Below are positions 62,201-64,000 of a stretch of DNA of 64,000 bases, in pieces. Origin of the DNA: Aspidapion aeneum (lineage: Eukaryota; Arthropoda; Insecta; Coleoptera; Brentidae); the NCBI GenBank assembly GCA_963576565.1, contig OY755038.1, forward strand, positions 200,171,013 through 200,235,012, written 5' to 3'. Each line of letters begins with the position of its first letter. Position 1 is the first letter of the stretch. The translations under genes were made by a program, and so were the position numbers. The notes beneath the pieces are model-generated. The model did not search any database and was not told where the DNA came from. It saw only the letters and a list, made by a program, of their open reading frames with translations.

Positions 62201-63340
62201 AAAGATTCGGCCTTACCTTTTTTGGATGTTCTTGTCAAACGATTAGACAAAAACATTCAAACCACTGTATATAGGAAACCTACACACACGGGACAGTACC
62301 TAAATTTTAAGTCTAATCATTCTGTTGCAACAAAACAAGGAGTTATAAGAAGTTTGTATTTAAGAGCCGTAAATATTTGTAGTAATAATGAAGAATTAAC
62401 CACAGAAATTAACAACATTAAAAAGGACTTACAACAGAATGGTTATTCCGAGAAATTAATAAACTCAACGATATTTAAAATTAAAAACAAACTAAATGTA
62501 CCAAATTCTCAAAATAATAATCCCTTAGGTGTTATTAACATTCCATATGTTCAAGGGATTTCAGAAAACATAAGACGAATAGCTAAACACTATAATATAA
62601 AAACAGTATTTTCTTCGGGAAATACGATAAGAAGTTTTGTAACTAAAACAAAACCAGACAATCCCTCAAATAATAAGGAATGTATTTACCAAATCCCGTG
62701 TGAGTGTGGTAAATCATATGTAGGTGAAACGAAACGCCCTCTTCAGGTTAGAGTAAATGAACATCTAAAAAGTACCCAATTAGGGGATATTGAAAAATCC
62801 GGTTTAGCAGATCATGCTTGGTCAAATGATCACAGGATTCAGTGGTCAGAAGCTAAAGTTTTACATAAGGAGTCGCATTGGCGAAAACGAAAGTTTATTG
62901 AAGCTGCGTATATAATGCAGAATAAAGAAGTTTTCAGTCAACCAAGCACGGACATACCAAACATATGGAAACCACTCCTTAAGGAAAACAGGCGTCTTAG
63001 GATTAAAAAAGGGGGCGGGCCGTCACACCTGACTGCACACCAAGTAGTATAAGTAGTAGCCTAGAGACTAGATTGTTTAGTTCACACTTGATAACGGTTA
63101 GAGATACTTACTAACCGAAACGTCGTGTTTTAAAATAAATAAAGACAATGGAAGTCCGAAATTTTATTTCTACACAATCATTGTCTACGAGTTTCAAACA
63201 AAGAGATTTTTTTTTCTTTTTGATTTCTAGGCCCTTTGACTACGAATCACCAAACAAACTTTGTCCGTCGGAAGAAAACAGGTCCTAGGAAAAACGTGAT
63301 CAAACTTAAAAAAAAAACTAGAAAAACTTACCATTTTCAT
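23140..63340 (-). CDS. VPS35: retromer subunit VPS35, 15 coding exons
   Basis: VPS35 is the alpha-solenoid scaffold of the retromer trimer (with VPS26 and VPS29) on endosomes and recycles cargo to the Golgi or plasma membrane. The exons, 5' to 3', are 63340-63332 (putative), 50820-50637, 48904-48689, 45793-45631, 45028-44860, 39852-39642, 36209-36022, 34193-34061, 33162-33004, 30094-29973, 29872-29666, 28355-28128, 25609-25489, 24421-24294 and 23292-23140. All have GT/AG borders with matching phases and total 2391 nt, which is 796 codons plus stop, the human length. The VPS26-binding [10 protein letters not shown] motif is in exon 3. The human D620 equivalent is in exon 12, which has an intact duplicate. 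Gene span is 40 kb, almost all intron transposons. Only exon 1 is uncertain. Confidence 0.95.
23870..24000. repeat. degenerate GTGACGGTGCC-type repeat
   Basis: Short related words (TGACGGTGCCGTTACG, TGACGGTGCCAGTACG, CAGTGTGAAAG, TACCGTCAACAACACG) recur between about 23810 and 23990. This resembles the battered ends of a small DNA element. No clear duplication was found. Confidence 0.35.
24294..24421 (-). CDS. VPS35: VPS35 exon 14
   Basis: It encodes [20 protein letters not shown] then [13 protein letters not shown] to EILNQ. Acceptor ATTAG at 24422-24426, donor GTAAGC at 24293. It is highly similar to human [25 protein letters not shown]. Confidence 0.95.
25077..25197. repeat. hairpin MITE-like inverted repeat
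   Basis: Left arm AACTTATTTTAAGGAAAAAA then TTACGCTGTCAAATTTTTGAC; the right arm at about 25155-25197 is its complement with few mismatches. The loop is about 35 bp. It lies in the intron between exons 14 and 13. Confidence 0.7.
25489..25609 (-). CDS. VPS35: VPS35 exon 13
   Basis: It encodes [18 protein letters not shown] and [22 protein letters not shown], aligning with human [20 protein letters not shown]. Donor GTATGC, acceptor TTTTTCAG. Confidence 0.95.
25723..25918. mobile_element. mariner-type MITE
   Basis: About 196 bp with terminal TATACAGGGT and ACCCTGTATA, flanked by TA. It has no coding capacity. A single similar end (ACACCCTGTATA) lies at about 4558. Confidence 0.65.
26198..26425 (-). 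CDS. VPS35: VPS35 duplicated exon 12b (alternative or decaying exon)
   Basis: 228 nt, the same length and phase (0/0) as exon 12, with no stop or indel, a GTAAGA donor and a CAG acceptor. The acceptor lacks a good pyrimidine tract (TTATGAACAAGATAAACAG). By eye it differs from exon 12 at about 29 bases and 8 residues; at all eight, exon 12 keeps the human residue. Changes include I-to-L two residues before, and S-to-Y one residue after, the Asp equivalent to human D620. If used instead of exon 12, it would give a full-length variant; if both were included, 76 residues would be repeated. About 40 bp of the downstream intron were copied too. Confidence 0.6.
26493..27894. mobile_element. 1.4-kb foldback-like element, long inverted arms
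   Basis: The ends are CCCAGGTAGCAAGG and its complement at 27881-27894, with TTAA directly to the right and ACTT to the left. Nearly the whole element folds back: the arms share GACGT-rich ends, TCGCATGCGCAGAT, a CAAGTGAAAATCACCCTGT-type block and TCCTAGAGGATGTGAATCCG. The centre (near 27195) is a drifting CCGAA/CCAAA pentamer repeat. It sits between exon 12b and a decayed third copy of exon 12. Confidence 0.7.
27938..28072 (-). pseudogene. decayed third copy of VPS35 exon 12
   Basis: Matches to exon 12/12b include GGAGCTTTAGTCAT, CATGTCCCAAGC, CTCTCTATGACGACAGAATTTT and CCAATTGGCCGC, but the middle and end are deleted or rearranged. The sequence before it (GAACACGATAAACAAGGAGC) matches the start of 12b, not exon 12. 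So 12b and this copy derive from one duplication, later separated by the 26493-27894 element. Confidence 0.75.
28128..28355 (-). CDS. VPS35: VPS35 exon 12 (canonical copy)
   Basis: It encodes [20 protein letters not shown], then [20 protein letters not shown] to ALAASKLLK, nearly identical to human. The Asp of EISDSK is residue 621 here, equivalent to human D620, whose D620N form is linked to Parkinson disease and weaker WASH-complex binding. Acceptor TATTTTAG, donor GTAAGA. Confidence 0.96.
28500..29315. mobile_element. foldback element with minisatellite arms, 9-bp TSD
   Basis: The ends are GGCTCTGGAACGAAATAGCG and its complement. A perfect 9-bp direct repeat TCGAAATTC flanks it (28491-28499, 29316-29324). 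The arms (about 28510-28710 and 29055-29310) are tandem units of roughly 12-18 bp built on AAAATAGCGATGTAT. The core holds a second inverted repeat (GATCCTAGAGGGTGTGAATC and complement) around CCGAACC-type repeats. A 9-bp duplication and repetitive arms are the marks of Foldback/MULE-type elements. No coding frame. Confidence 0.85.
29666..29872 (-). CDS. VPS35: VPS35 exon 11
   Basis: It encodes [30 protein letters not shown], then [20 protein letters not shown] and LQ. Acceptor TTTTTTAG, donor GTAAAA. Phase 0 at both ends, as for exon 12. Confidence 0.95.
29973..30094 (-). CDS. VPS35: VPS35 exon 10
   Basis: Too short to stand out as a frame. Between TTTCAG and GTATTA it encodes [20 protein letters not shown] then [20 protein letters not shown], aligning with human [33 protein letters not shown]. 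Confidence 0.95.
30446..30922 (+). pseudogene. Penelope-like RT fragment (YVDD box)
   Basis: An open stretch of 158 codons carries RT motifs with the catalytic [10 protein letters not shown] and a downstream [10 protein letters not shown], which corresponds to [10 protein letters not shown] in the intact element at 60593. No in-frame start exists; it is part of a longer decayed frame. Confidence 0.8.
30919..31305 (+). pseudogene. Penelope-like linker between RT and nuclease
   Basis: Shifted from the RT fragment by a small duplication (TTGAACACTCC repeated at 30909-30930). It reads a linker with [15 protein letters not shown] and [14 protein letters not shown] segments, similar in position to [17 protein letters not shown] in the intact element. 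The GIY-YIG region lies just past its stop. Confidence 0.65.
32147..32187 (+). ncRNA. hammerhead-ribozyme-like motif of Penelope family 2
   Basis: Stem I CCCTT/AAGGG (32147-32151, 32183-32187). Core A-TGAT-T-A with one extra T, stem II GGTC/GACC with loop GCTAA, then GAAAC, GC, GTC with the predicted cut after C32182. The invariant TGAT, A9, GAA and C17 positions are kept. Core pair 3-8 is A-T here instead of C-G. Stem III sequence ACGCGT is self-complementary, so it fits a dimeric ribozyme better than a monomer. Confidence 0.6.
32330..32735. repeat. direct repeat pair
   Basis: Two related segments (about 32330-32425 and 32605-32735) share CCATACATTTTG, TTGTTCTGAGGA, CCCGTAAATTA and CTTATTTA...ATGACCAAA. 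They follow the Penelope remnant and may be its tail or an unrelated repeat. Confidence 0.55.
33004..33162 (-). CDS. VPS35: VPS35 exon 9
   Basis: It encodes [29 protein letters not shown] and [13 protein letters not shown]. Acceptor TTTTACCAG, donor GTGAGT. This segment is more divergent from human ([20 protein letters not shown]) but collinear. Confidence 0.93.
33163..34060. other. VPS35 intron, no feature seen
   Basis: AT-rich sequence with poly-T/poly-A runs. The minus-strand frame at 33528-33860 is low-complexity. Confidence 0.4.
34061..34193 (-). CDS. VPS35: VPS35 exon 8
   Basis: 133 nt between GCTTTTAG and GTAAAAG. It encodes [20 protein letters not shown] then [20 protein letters not shown] and KHYA, aligning with human [37 protein letters not shown]. 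Confidence 0.95.
34194..35867. other. VPS35 intron, no feature seen
   Basis: I see no exon, inverted repeat or tandem repeat of note. Short open frames here are AT-rich chance frames. Confidence 0.4.
35868..35950. repeat. fragment of the 11791-13606 element arm
   Basis: The words CACCCAGGAATTTGTCTTGGGG and ATGTGGAAAATATTTTTAAAAA-like sequence correspond to the complement of the right arm near 13270-13372. Confidence 0.5.
36022..36209 (-). CDS. VPS35: VPS35 exon 7
   Basis: It encodes [20 protein letters not shown] then [20 protein letters not shown] and [17 protein letters not shown]. Acceptor TTATTCAG, donor GTTAGT (a weaker donor). Confidence 0.94.
36350..36646. mobile_element. one-armed foldback fragment (AGCG family)
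   Basis: The left arm has AAAATAGCGCATGACC-type units (36360-36480), followed by two copies of the family core (GGGATCCTAAAGGGTGTGAA and a variant) and its complement at about 36617-36645. The right arm is missing; the hairpin-ended repeat at 36651 starts directly after. Confidence 0.7.
36651..37230 (+). mobile_element. hairpin-ended repeat, copy 1
   Basis: Both ends are hairpins: TAGCTCACACTAC...GTAGTGTGAGCTA at 36651-36686 and TTAGCTCACACTATAACTAT...TAGTGTGAGCTTA at 37162-37200. The interior has (GTCT)n then a stretch beginning CGCATAACTCAAAAACCGCT, and a repeated GGGTGGGGGTAGATT block with TGGCGTGTGTGATATCAAAC. No coding. Confidence 0.7.
37362..38010 (+). mobile_element. Penelope-like element, 5'-truncated copy (same family as 56-63 kb)
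   Basis: It begins within the region coding for [12 protein letters not shown] and runs through the GIY-YIG domain, with small deletions and stops, to the 3' end. A hammerhead-like motif (about 37916-37960) has lost its G12 (CCAAAAC in place of CCGAAAC). The tail has expanded to about 20 A before AATAAAGACAAT. It is older than the intron-1 copies. Confidence 0.85.
38011..39641. other. VPS35 intron, no feature seen
   Basis: AT-rich with no exon or clear repeat boundary. Confidence 0.4.
39642..39852 (-). CDS. VPS35: VPS35 exon 6
   Basis: It encodes [40 protein letters not shown] and [17 protein letters not shown], aligning with human [34 protein letters not shown]. Acceptor CTCTTAG, donor GTAAGT. 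Confidence 0.96.
40009..42496. mobile_element. 2.5-kb TIR element without coding, with nested insertion
   Basis: The ends are CCCAAGTAACAT and ATGTTACTTGGG, flanked by ATA on both sides. The interior repeats CCTTAAGGAAAC...TATATGGCCGCCTAT-type words. A hairpin-ended repeat (41244-41942) is inserted within it. The end sequence resembles CCCAGGTAGCAAGG of 26493-27894, so the two may belong to one superfamily. Confidence 0.6.
41244..41942 (-). mobile_element. hairpin-ended repeat, copy 2
   Basis: Inverted relative to copies 1 and 3. It starts with TACTCTGCCAATCTATGGGC, then the GCTCACACT...AGTGT-type hairpin, and ends with CTCACACTACTATAGTATAG...TGTGAGCT. It contains several CTACCCCCACCCTTT blocks and an (ACAG)n run. 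Confidence 0.7.
42588..43357. mobile_element. foldback element of the AGCG family, 9-bp TSD
   Basis: The ends are GGCACCGGTTCAAAAGAGCG and the complement of GGCTCTGGTTCAAAAGAGCG, matching the GGCTCTGG end of the element at 28500. The 9-bp flanks are GTTAATGAC (42579-42587) and ATTAATGAC (43358-43366). The arms have TTCAAAAGAGCGACAT-type units; the core again has CCTAGAGGGTGTGAAACC and its complement. Confidence 0.82.
43600..44352. mobile_element. TIR element filled by an ACAGTAC minisatellite
   Basis: The flanking inverted repeats are GATACCGTCGAGGGGTCATC and the complement of GGTATCCGAGGGGTCATCGG, each followed by a GTACAAAATTT-like block. Inside are two minisatellite blocks (43625-43955 and 44129-44290) of CAACAGTACTCGACAGTAC-type units, about 9-10 bp steps. 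They are separated by a non-repetitive piece with two poly-T runs. Long Cys/Val/Tyr-rich frames across it are artefacts. Confidence 0.75.
44860..45028 (-). CDS. VPS35: VPS35 exon 5
   Basis: It encodes [20 protein letters not shown] then [20 protein letters not shown] and [12 protein letters not shown], almost identical to human. Acceptor TTTCTAG, donor GTAGAA. Confidence 0.96.
45631..45793 (-). CDS. VPS35: VPS35 exon 4
   Basis: It encodes [32 protein letters not shown] and [15 protein letters not shown]. The plus-strand frame over this position is a shadow. Acceptor ACAATTTAG, donor GTAAGT. Confidence 0.96.
45908..46177. mobile_element. MITE with about 37-bp TIRs
   Basis: Left end TTCGTATATCGATGGTTAAA followed by AGGGCATAAGCGACA; the right end is its complement with few mismatches (TGTCGCTTATGACC...AACCATCGATATAATTCGAA). 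About 270 bp, non-coding. Confidence 0.7.
46564..47566. mobile_element. TIR element split by a solo LTR
   Basis: CGACAATAGTGG at 46564-46575 is answered by CCACTATTGTCG at 47555-47566, with partial pairing continuing outward (ATATCGCT). The interior is full of GTGGCACA/TGTGCCAC words. The BEL solo LTR landed in the right inverted repeat: the duplicated CCACT is part of it. Confidence 0.65.
47088..47554 (-). mobile_element. solo LTR of the BEL/Pao family
   Basis: 467 bp, recognisably the same LTR as 11197-11668 but clearly diverged. It ends GGGAGCTAACA and is flanked by a perfect 5-bp duplication CCACT (47083-47087, 47555-47559). It formed by LTR-LTR recombination of an older insertion. Confidence 0.88.
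47966..48180. mobile_element. MITE with about 45-bp TIRs
   Basis: Left CGAGAATCAAACAGAGAG...CCAAGAAACGTCAAAAAATC; the right end is the complement (GATTTTTTGACGTTTCTTGG...CTCTCTGTTTGATTCTCTCG). Two related internal ATTGTTCTATTAACTA blocks are present. Confidence 0.75.
48200..48219. repeat. perfect 20-bp GC-rich palindrome
   Basis: CGGTCCACCGCGGTGGACCG is perfectly self-complementary, in an otherwise AT-rich intron. It lies 20 bp from the MITE end. Confidence 0.9.
48689..48904 (-). CDS. VPS35: VPS35 exon 3 (VPS26-binding PRLYLL motif)
   Basis: It encodes [38 protein letters not shown], then [17 protein letters not shown] and [17 protein letters not shown] is the conserved VPS26-contact motif. 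The first codon is split: T from exon 2 plus AT gives Tyr. The internal ATG is not the protein start. Confidence 0.96.
49383..50078 (+). mobile_element. hairpin-ended repeat, copy 3
   Basis: Starts with TAGCTCACAC...GTGTGAGCTA and ends with the AGTACCTAGTGTGAGCTTAG hairpin followed by the shared CCCATATATTGGCAGAGTAT flank. Three GGGTGGGGGTA blocks lie inside. Confidence 0.7.
50486..50592. repeat. third copy of the 3762-4007 palindromic repeat
   Basis: It matches TTGAGACAACTTTTTACAAC, GGCCTATGCTATTTGTTATG and the closing AAAAAGTTATCTCAAAAATT. It ends about 45 bp from the exon 2 donor. Confidence 0.65.
50637..50820 (-). CDS. VPS35: VPS35 exon 2
   Basis: It encodes [40 protein letters not shown] and [12 protein letters not shown], matching human [39 protein letters not shown]. 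Acceptor GCATTTTTAG at 50821-50830, donor GTAAGT. The frame is open to the acceptor with no ATG at the family's start, so a short first exon is needed. Confidence 0.95.
51215..51870 (-). pseudogene. non-LTR retrotransposon (LINE) RT 3' remnant
   Basis: Pieces in shifted frames read like the C-terminal part of a [18 protein letters not shown] (near 51730), [20 protein letters not shown] with [15 protein letters not shown] (51468-51650), and [15 protein letters not shown] (51224-51409). The YGI.AWG and LQ..Q.R.LK.I patterns are typical of the RT thumb region in CR1/Jockey-like elements. Several stops and frameshifts are present. Confidence 0.7.
51885..52795. repeat. ~165-180-bp satellite array with internal inversion
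   Basis: Units contain the palindrome CTAACTTTATATAAAGTTAG, CACACCTATAGAAATAATG and a TTACCGTTAATTATCCGTAA block. About three units run one way (51930-52490), then the orientation flips and two more follow (52490-52790). A stray partial unit is at 53283-53338. Confidence 0.8.
52800..53260. repeat. dispersed repeat with GTGT tract
   Basis: The sequence AGGTATTATTTTCGACAAAA and GAGATAACG matches the 4278-4350 fragment. It contains a (TCTGTG)n tract and CGCAAATCGCTAAACCGATTT, similar in style to the hairpin-ended repeats. Confidence 0.5.
53649..53748. repeat. GC-rich hairpin (MITE-like)
   Basis: Left arm ACGACTTTCTCGTGGGTGCC then CGCTCACGCGTCACATGA; the right arm is its complement (TCATGTGACGCGTG...GGGCACGCACGAGAATGTCGT). 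The arms are about 40 bp and the loop about 20 bp. Confidence 0.75.
53795..54750. repeat. ~140-bp satellite, about 6.5 units
   Basis: The word CACTTCCAGAAACGCTAGAG starts units near 53937, 54077, 54219, 54415, 54530 and 54669. Each continues with GAGCTTTGGAAGACTGATAG, a lysine-like AAAAAATTAAAA run and CCCTCCCCTATAAATGTAAA. The unit at 54219 carries an insertion of about 55 bp. Confidence 0.85.
54960..55290. repeat. ~20-bp minisatellite
   Basis: Units of the form GATTGTGAGGGACTGTGGTAA recur imperfectly about 15 times. The minus-strand frames rich in His-Asn-Pro-Ser-Gln are translations of it. Confidence 0.85.
55300..56640. other. VPS35 intron 1, no feature seen
   Basis: AT-rich sequence with no convincing exon, repeat boundary or inverted repeat. 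Confidence 0.4.
56696..56740 (-). ncRNA. hammerhead-like motif, minus full unit
   Basis: Same sequence as 63084-63128 on the opposite strand: ACAC, TTGATAAC, stem GGTTAG/CTAACC, GAAAC, GTC, GTGT. Confidence 0.55.
56772..57470 (-). pseudogene. Penelope-like GIY-YIG part, minus arm
   Basis: C-terminal part of the broken minus-arm ORF. It is identical to the plus arm except for a few substitutions (for example ETAYI for EAAYI). It is separated from the RT by a one-base T insertion at 57522-57526 (T5 versus T4 in the plus arm). Confidence 0.85.
57514..58167 (-). pseudogene. Penelope-like RT core, minus arm
   Basis: It carries [34 protein letters not shown] and the YMDD box. It is in frame with 58180-59232 but cut off by a TGA (TCA in the plus arm) at about 58178-58180. 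Confidence 0.88.
58180..59232 (-). pseudogene. Penelope-like N-terminal part, minus arm
   Basis: Starts [16 protein letters not shown] and runs to ITSSRD before the TGA. It contains the conserved [15 protein letters not shown] and FYGLPKIHK motifs that precede the RT catalytic core in Penelope-like elements. Confidence 0.88.
59252..59296 (-). ncRNA. hammerhead-like motif, minus pseudo-LTR
   Basis: Second minus-strand copy of the motif, immediately upstream of the full minus unit's ORF start. Together with 56696-56740 it brackets the unit, as in Penelope pseudo-LTRs. Confidence 0.55.
60529..60573 (+). ncRNA. hammerhead-like motif, plus pseudo-LTR
   Basis: Copy just upstream of the intact ORF (ATG at 60593). 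One base differs in the stem II loop (GATTCTTA for GATACTTA); the core and stems are unchanged. Confidence 0.55.
60593..63052 (+). CDS. Penelope-like RT-endonuclease, intact 819-residue ORF
   Basis: Encodes the retrotransposition enzyme of a Penelope-like element, a class related to telomerase. Domains in order: basic coiled N-terminus (1-240), [15 protein letters not shown] (about 254-268), FYGLPKIHK (about 329-337), RT core with [12 protein letters not shown] (398-409), [19 protein letters not shown] (463-481) and catalytic YMDD (500-503). A linker and a C-terminal GIY-YIG nuclease follow ([17 protein letters not shown], about 698-714; later HxH residues near 741-747). No stops or frameshifts are present and the minus-arm copy is almost identical, so this copy is recent and could be active. 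The ATG lies inside AAAGACAATGGAAGTCC, which also ends the preceding unit. The host gene VPS35 is antisense. Confidence 0.92.
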   Translation: MEVRNFISTQSLSTSFKQRVEERYGPGINNLFRGYEKTKLKVIKEEEHISFLCEARDSGVIPVGFRLKANFPGVRTKKILERTSQALIRSQISYHRWRKANFNADMEERFDEIRRHTWEEDYEPILSKIDSTCNRERQKIRSTHREKLKKLQTRTQDRRDSTTPSTIVNISKRTLSTNEELVLSKGLKFAIAPAQTPTLEIIAAIETVSLPQPEADEFRHKVRTTLDRKKQQKTNITSQEQRAIKNLQADKSIKILPADKGNATVIMDVETYDKKIQEVLEKGDYKQLPKDPTTTIEGRIYRTLKKYAENIPDAARSRLTPHHSKAPHFYGLPKIHKKDIPLRPITSSRDSPTSTLSRFLLDIIQPLQGKSESFVKNSEHFVEVLKGIELDPGDRFVSFDVESLYTNVPINESLSIIKNKLQTDDTLHERTTLSVEGVMDLLELCLRNSYFQVKDKFYAQNDGLPMGSSLSPVVANIYMEWFEGHAINTARVKPKLWLRYMDDTFIIWPENDDELQNFLHHLNGIRPTIKCTMEIEKDSALPFLDVLVKRLDKNIQTTVYRKPTHTGQYLNFKSNHSVATKQGVIRSLYLRAVNICSNNEELTTEINNIKKDLQQNGYSEKLINSTIFKIKNKLNVPNSQNNNPLGVINIPYVQGISENIRRIAKHYNIKTVFSSGNTIRSFVTKTKPDNPSNNKECIYQIPCECGKSYVGETKRPLQVRVNEHLKSTQLGDIEKSGLADHAWSNDHRIQWSEAKVLHKESHWRKRKFIEAAYIMQNKEVFSQPSTDIPNIWKPLLKENRRLRIKKGGGPSHLTAHQVV
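63084..63128 (+). ncRNA. hammerhead-ribozyme-like motif, plus full unit
   Basis: Stem I ACAC/GTGT (63084-63087, 63125-63128). Core T-TGAT-A-A plus one extra C (63088-63095). Stem II GGTTAG/CTAACC with a 9-nt loop (63096-63116). GAA at 63117-63119, AC, GT and C63124 as predicted cleavage base. Invariant positions 4-7, 9, 12-14 and 17 are kept. The 3-8 pair is T-A instead of C-G. Stem III ACGT has no room for a loop, so only a dimer could form it. Hammerheads are known in Penelope-like elements. Confidence 0.6.
63332..63340 (-). CDS. VPS35: VPS35 putative exon 1 (M-K-M micro-exon)
   Basis: ATGAAAATG followed by a strong GTAAGT donor. It joins in phase 0 to exon 2 (VSPVEEQEK) to give [12 protein letters not shown] and brings the total to 796 codons. 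The position is head to head with the gene at 63675, as expected for a promoter. The 12.5-kb intron 1 then holds the Penelope pair. No homology is possible over three residues, so the call rests on signal, phase and position. Confidence 0.5.
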
Positions 63341-63674
63341 CACACTTTTTGGAAAAGAAGATAAAAGTAAACACCCACTTCAAAATAAAATCAAAACAAA
63401 TAATTGTCACTGTCAAATGTTTTCGAGGCCATCAAAAAATACTTTTTTATCAAATTGCTCACGTGATCAAATAGGTAAAAATTAAGATTTATATCACGTG
63501 ATCAAAATGAGAAACAGTCACGTGATTGATCACGTGAGCAAGCCTAAGTGATTTGGCCAATTAGCCATTTTAAAATAAATAACAGAAGAAATGGTCTTCA
63601 ACCTAAAAGTTTATAAAATAAAAATATTTAATTTTTTTTAAATTTAGGGAATTTTGTTATTGCTTACATAAAAA
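63341..63674. promoter_or_regulatory. candidate bidirectional promoter
   Basis: 334 bp between the putative VPS35 start and the plus-strand ATG at 63675. It holds four TCACGTG or CACGTGA palindromes: at about 63459-63466, 63495-63502, 63520-63526 and 63529-63536. CACGTG is the E-box/CLEAR-type core bound by bHLH factors; CLEAR sites control lysosomal and endosomal genes in animals. There is no obvious TATA box. Confidence 0.45.
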
Positions 63675-63824
63675 ATGAGGATAGTTCCCAGTTTGATGTC
63701 TAAAATTGGGCCGTGGTCCAAGAAGTACGCCAATCTCCCGGACCGATATATTGAACGGTCCATGGAACAGGTTTACTGGAAGAACCCAAAAGGACCCCAA
63801 TATAAACCTGGTGCTACTGTTAAG
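63675..63824 (+). CDS. first coding exon of an unrecognised conserved-looking gene
   Basis: ATG at 63675 opens 50 codons ending at a GTAATC donor (63825): MRIVPSLMSKIGPWSKKYAN, LPDRYIERSMEQVYWKNPKG, PQYKPGATVK. It is basic, rich in Trp/Tyr/Pro and far more protein-like than the flanks; reading past the donor becomes low-complexity. The N-terminus has Arg/Lys/Ser and no acids for 20 residues, compatible with mitochondrial import, but that is only a guess. I do not recognise the family. Confidence 0.6.
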
Positions 63825-64000
63825 GTAATCCTTTTTTTAAAAGAGAGACGTAAATTTGCTCTGCCTCGCTTGATAAGTTGTTTTTATTGGTTACTGGACA
63901 GTAAGAACCACAACACATCTATATAGAATATCCCAAGTTTAGCTTTTAAGATACTAAAATTGACTAGTTGGAGCTCTATCATGTTACCAGGGCTGCCAGA

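Larger units (their letters stand above)
56652..63205. mobile_element. head-to-head pair of Penelope-like elements (palindrome)
   Basis: The minus-strand arm is one full unit (56652-59232) preceded by the 3' part of another (59233-59934). The plus-strand arm is a 3' part (about 59936-60592), one full unit (60593-63149) and the first 56 bp of a third (63150-63205). Each arm therefore reads pseudo-LTR, body, pseudo-LTR, the tandem form known for Penelope elements. The arms are nearly identical over about 3.2 kb with a roughly 40-bp unpaired centre. No flanking duplication could be defined. Confidence 0.88.

Overview
The window looks like a stretch of insect nuclear DNA, quite possibly from a beetle. 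It is AT-rich, its genes are split by large introns, and most of its length is transposon. I infer the host from the intron/exon style, from the conserved metazoan proteins VPS35, POFUT2 and LTO1, and from the mix of BEL/Pao, Penelope-like, hAT-type and foldback elements. I cannot name a species.

Left part (1-15.6 kb). A minus-strand exon encodes an LTO1 (ORAOV1) homologue (281-738), with a possible second minus-strand gene start at the edge. The last three exons of POFUT2 lie on the plus strand (3558-3735, 13809-13952, 15493-15629). The 10-kb POFUT2 intron holds a complete BEL/Pao LTR retrotransposon with near-identical LTRs and a 5-bp target-site duplication (4850-11668), plus a long-inverted-repeat DNA element (11791-13606). 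The earlier POFUT2 exons are not between LTO1 and 3558.

15.6-23 kb. The end of the last POFUT2 exon has been copied into a roughly 1.4-kb tandem array that has decayed. A (TA)n tract, a second hAT-type element and a tRNA-like SINE piece follow.

23.1-63.3 kb. A retromer VPS35 gene runs on the minus strand. I place 15 coding exons; lengths and phases add up to exactly 796 codons plus stop. Exon 12 has an intact second copy (12b, 26198-26425) of the same 228-nt length and phase, and a decayed third copy. It covers the residue equivalent to human D620. The introns carry foldback elements with 9-bp target duplications, hairpin-ended repeats, a large TIR element, minisatellites, two satellite arrays, a solo BEL LTR nested in a DNA element, a LINE remnant and three separate Penelope-like loci.

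The most interesting locus is intron 1 (56.65-63.2 kb). Two Penelope-like elements lie head to head as a roughly 3.2-kb-arm palindrome. One has an intact 819-codon RT plus GIY-YIG ORF. A hammerhead-ribozyme-like motif follows each 3' end, and an unrelated Penelope family at 32.15 kb has a matching motif with a compensatory change in the core 3-8 pair. At the right edge the putative VPS35 micro-exon 1 faces a plus-strand gene start (63675), which suggests a shared promoter. No rRNA, functional tRNA or CRISPR array was seen.
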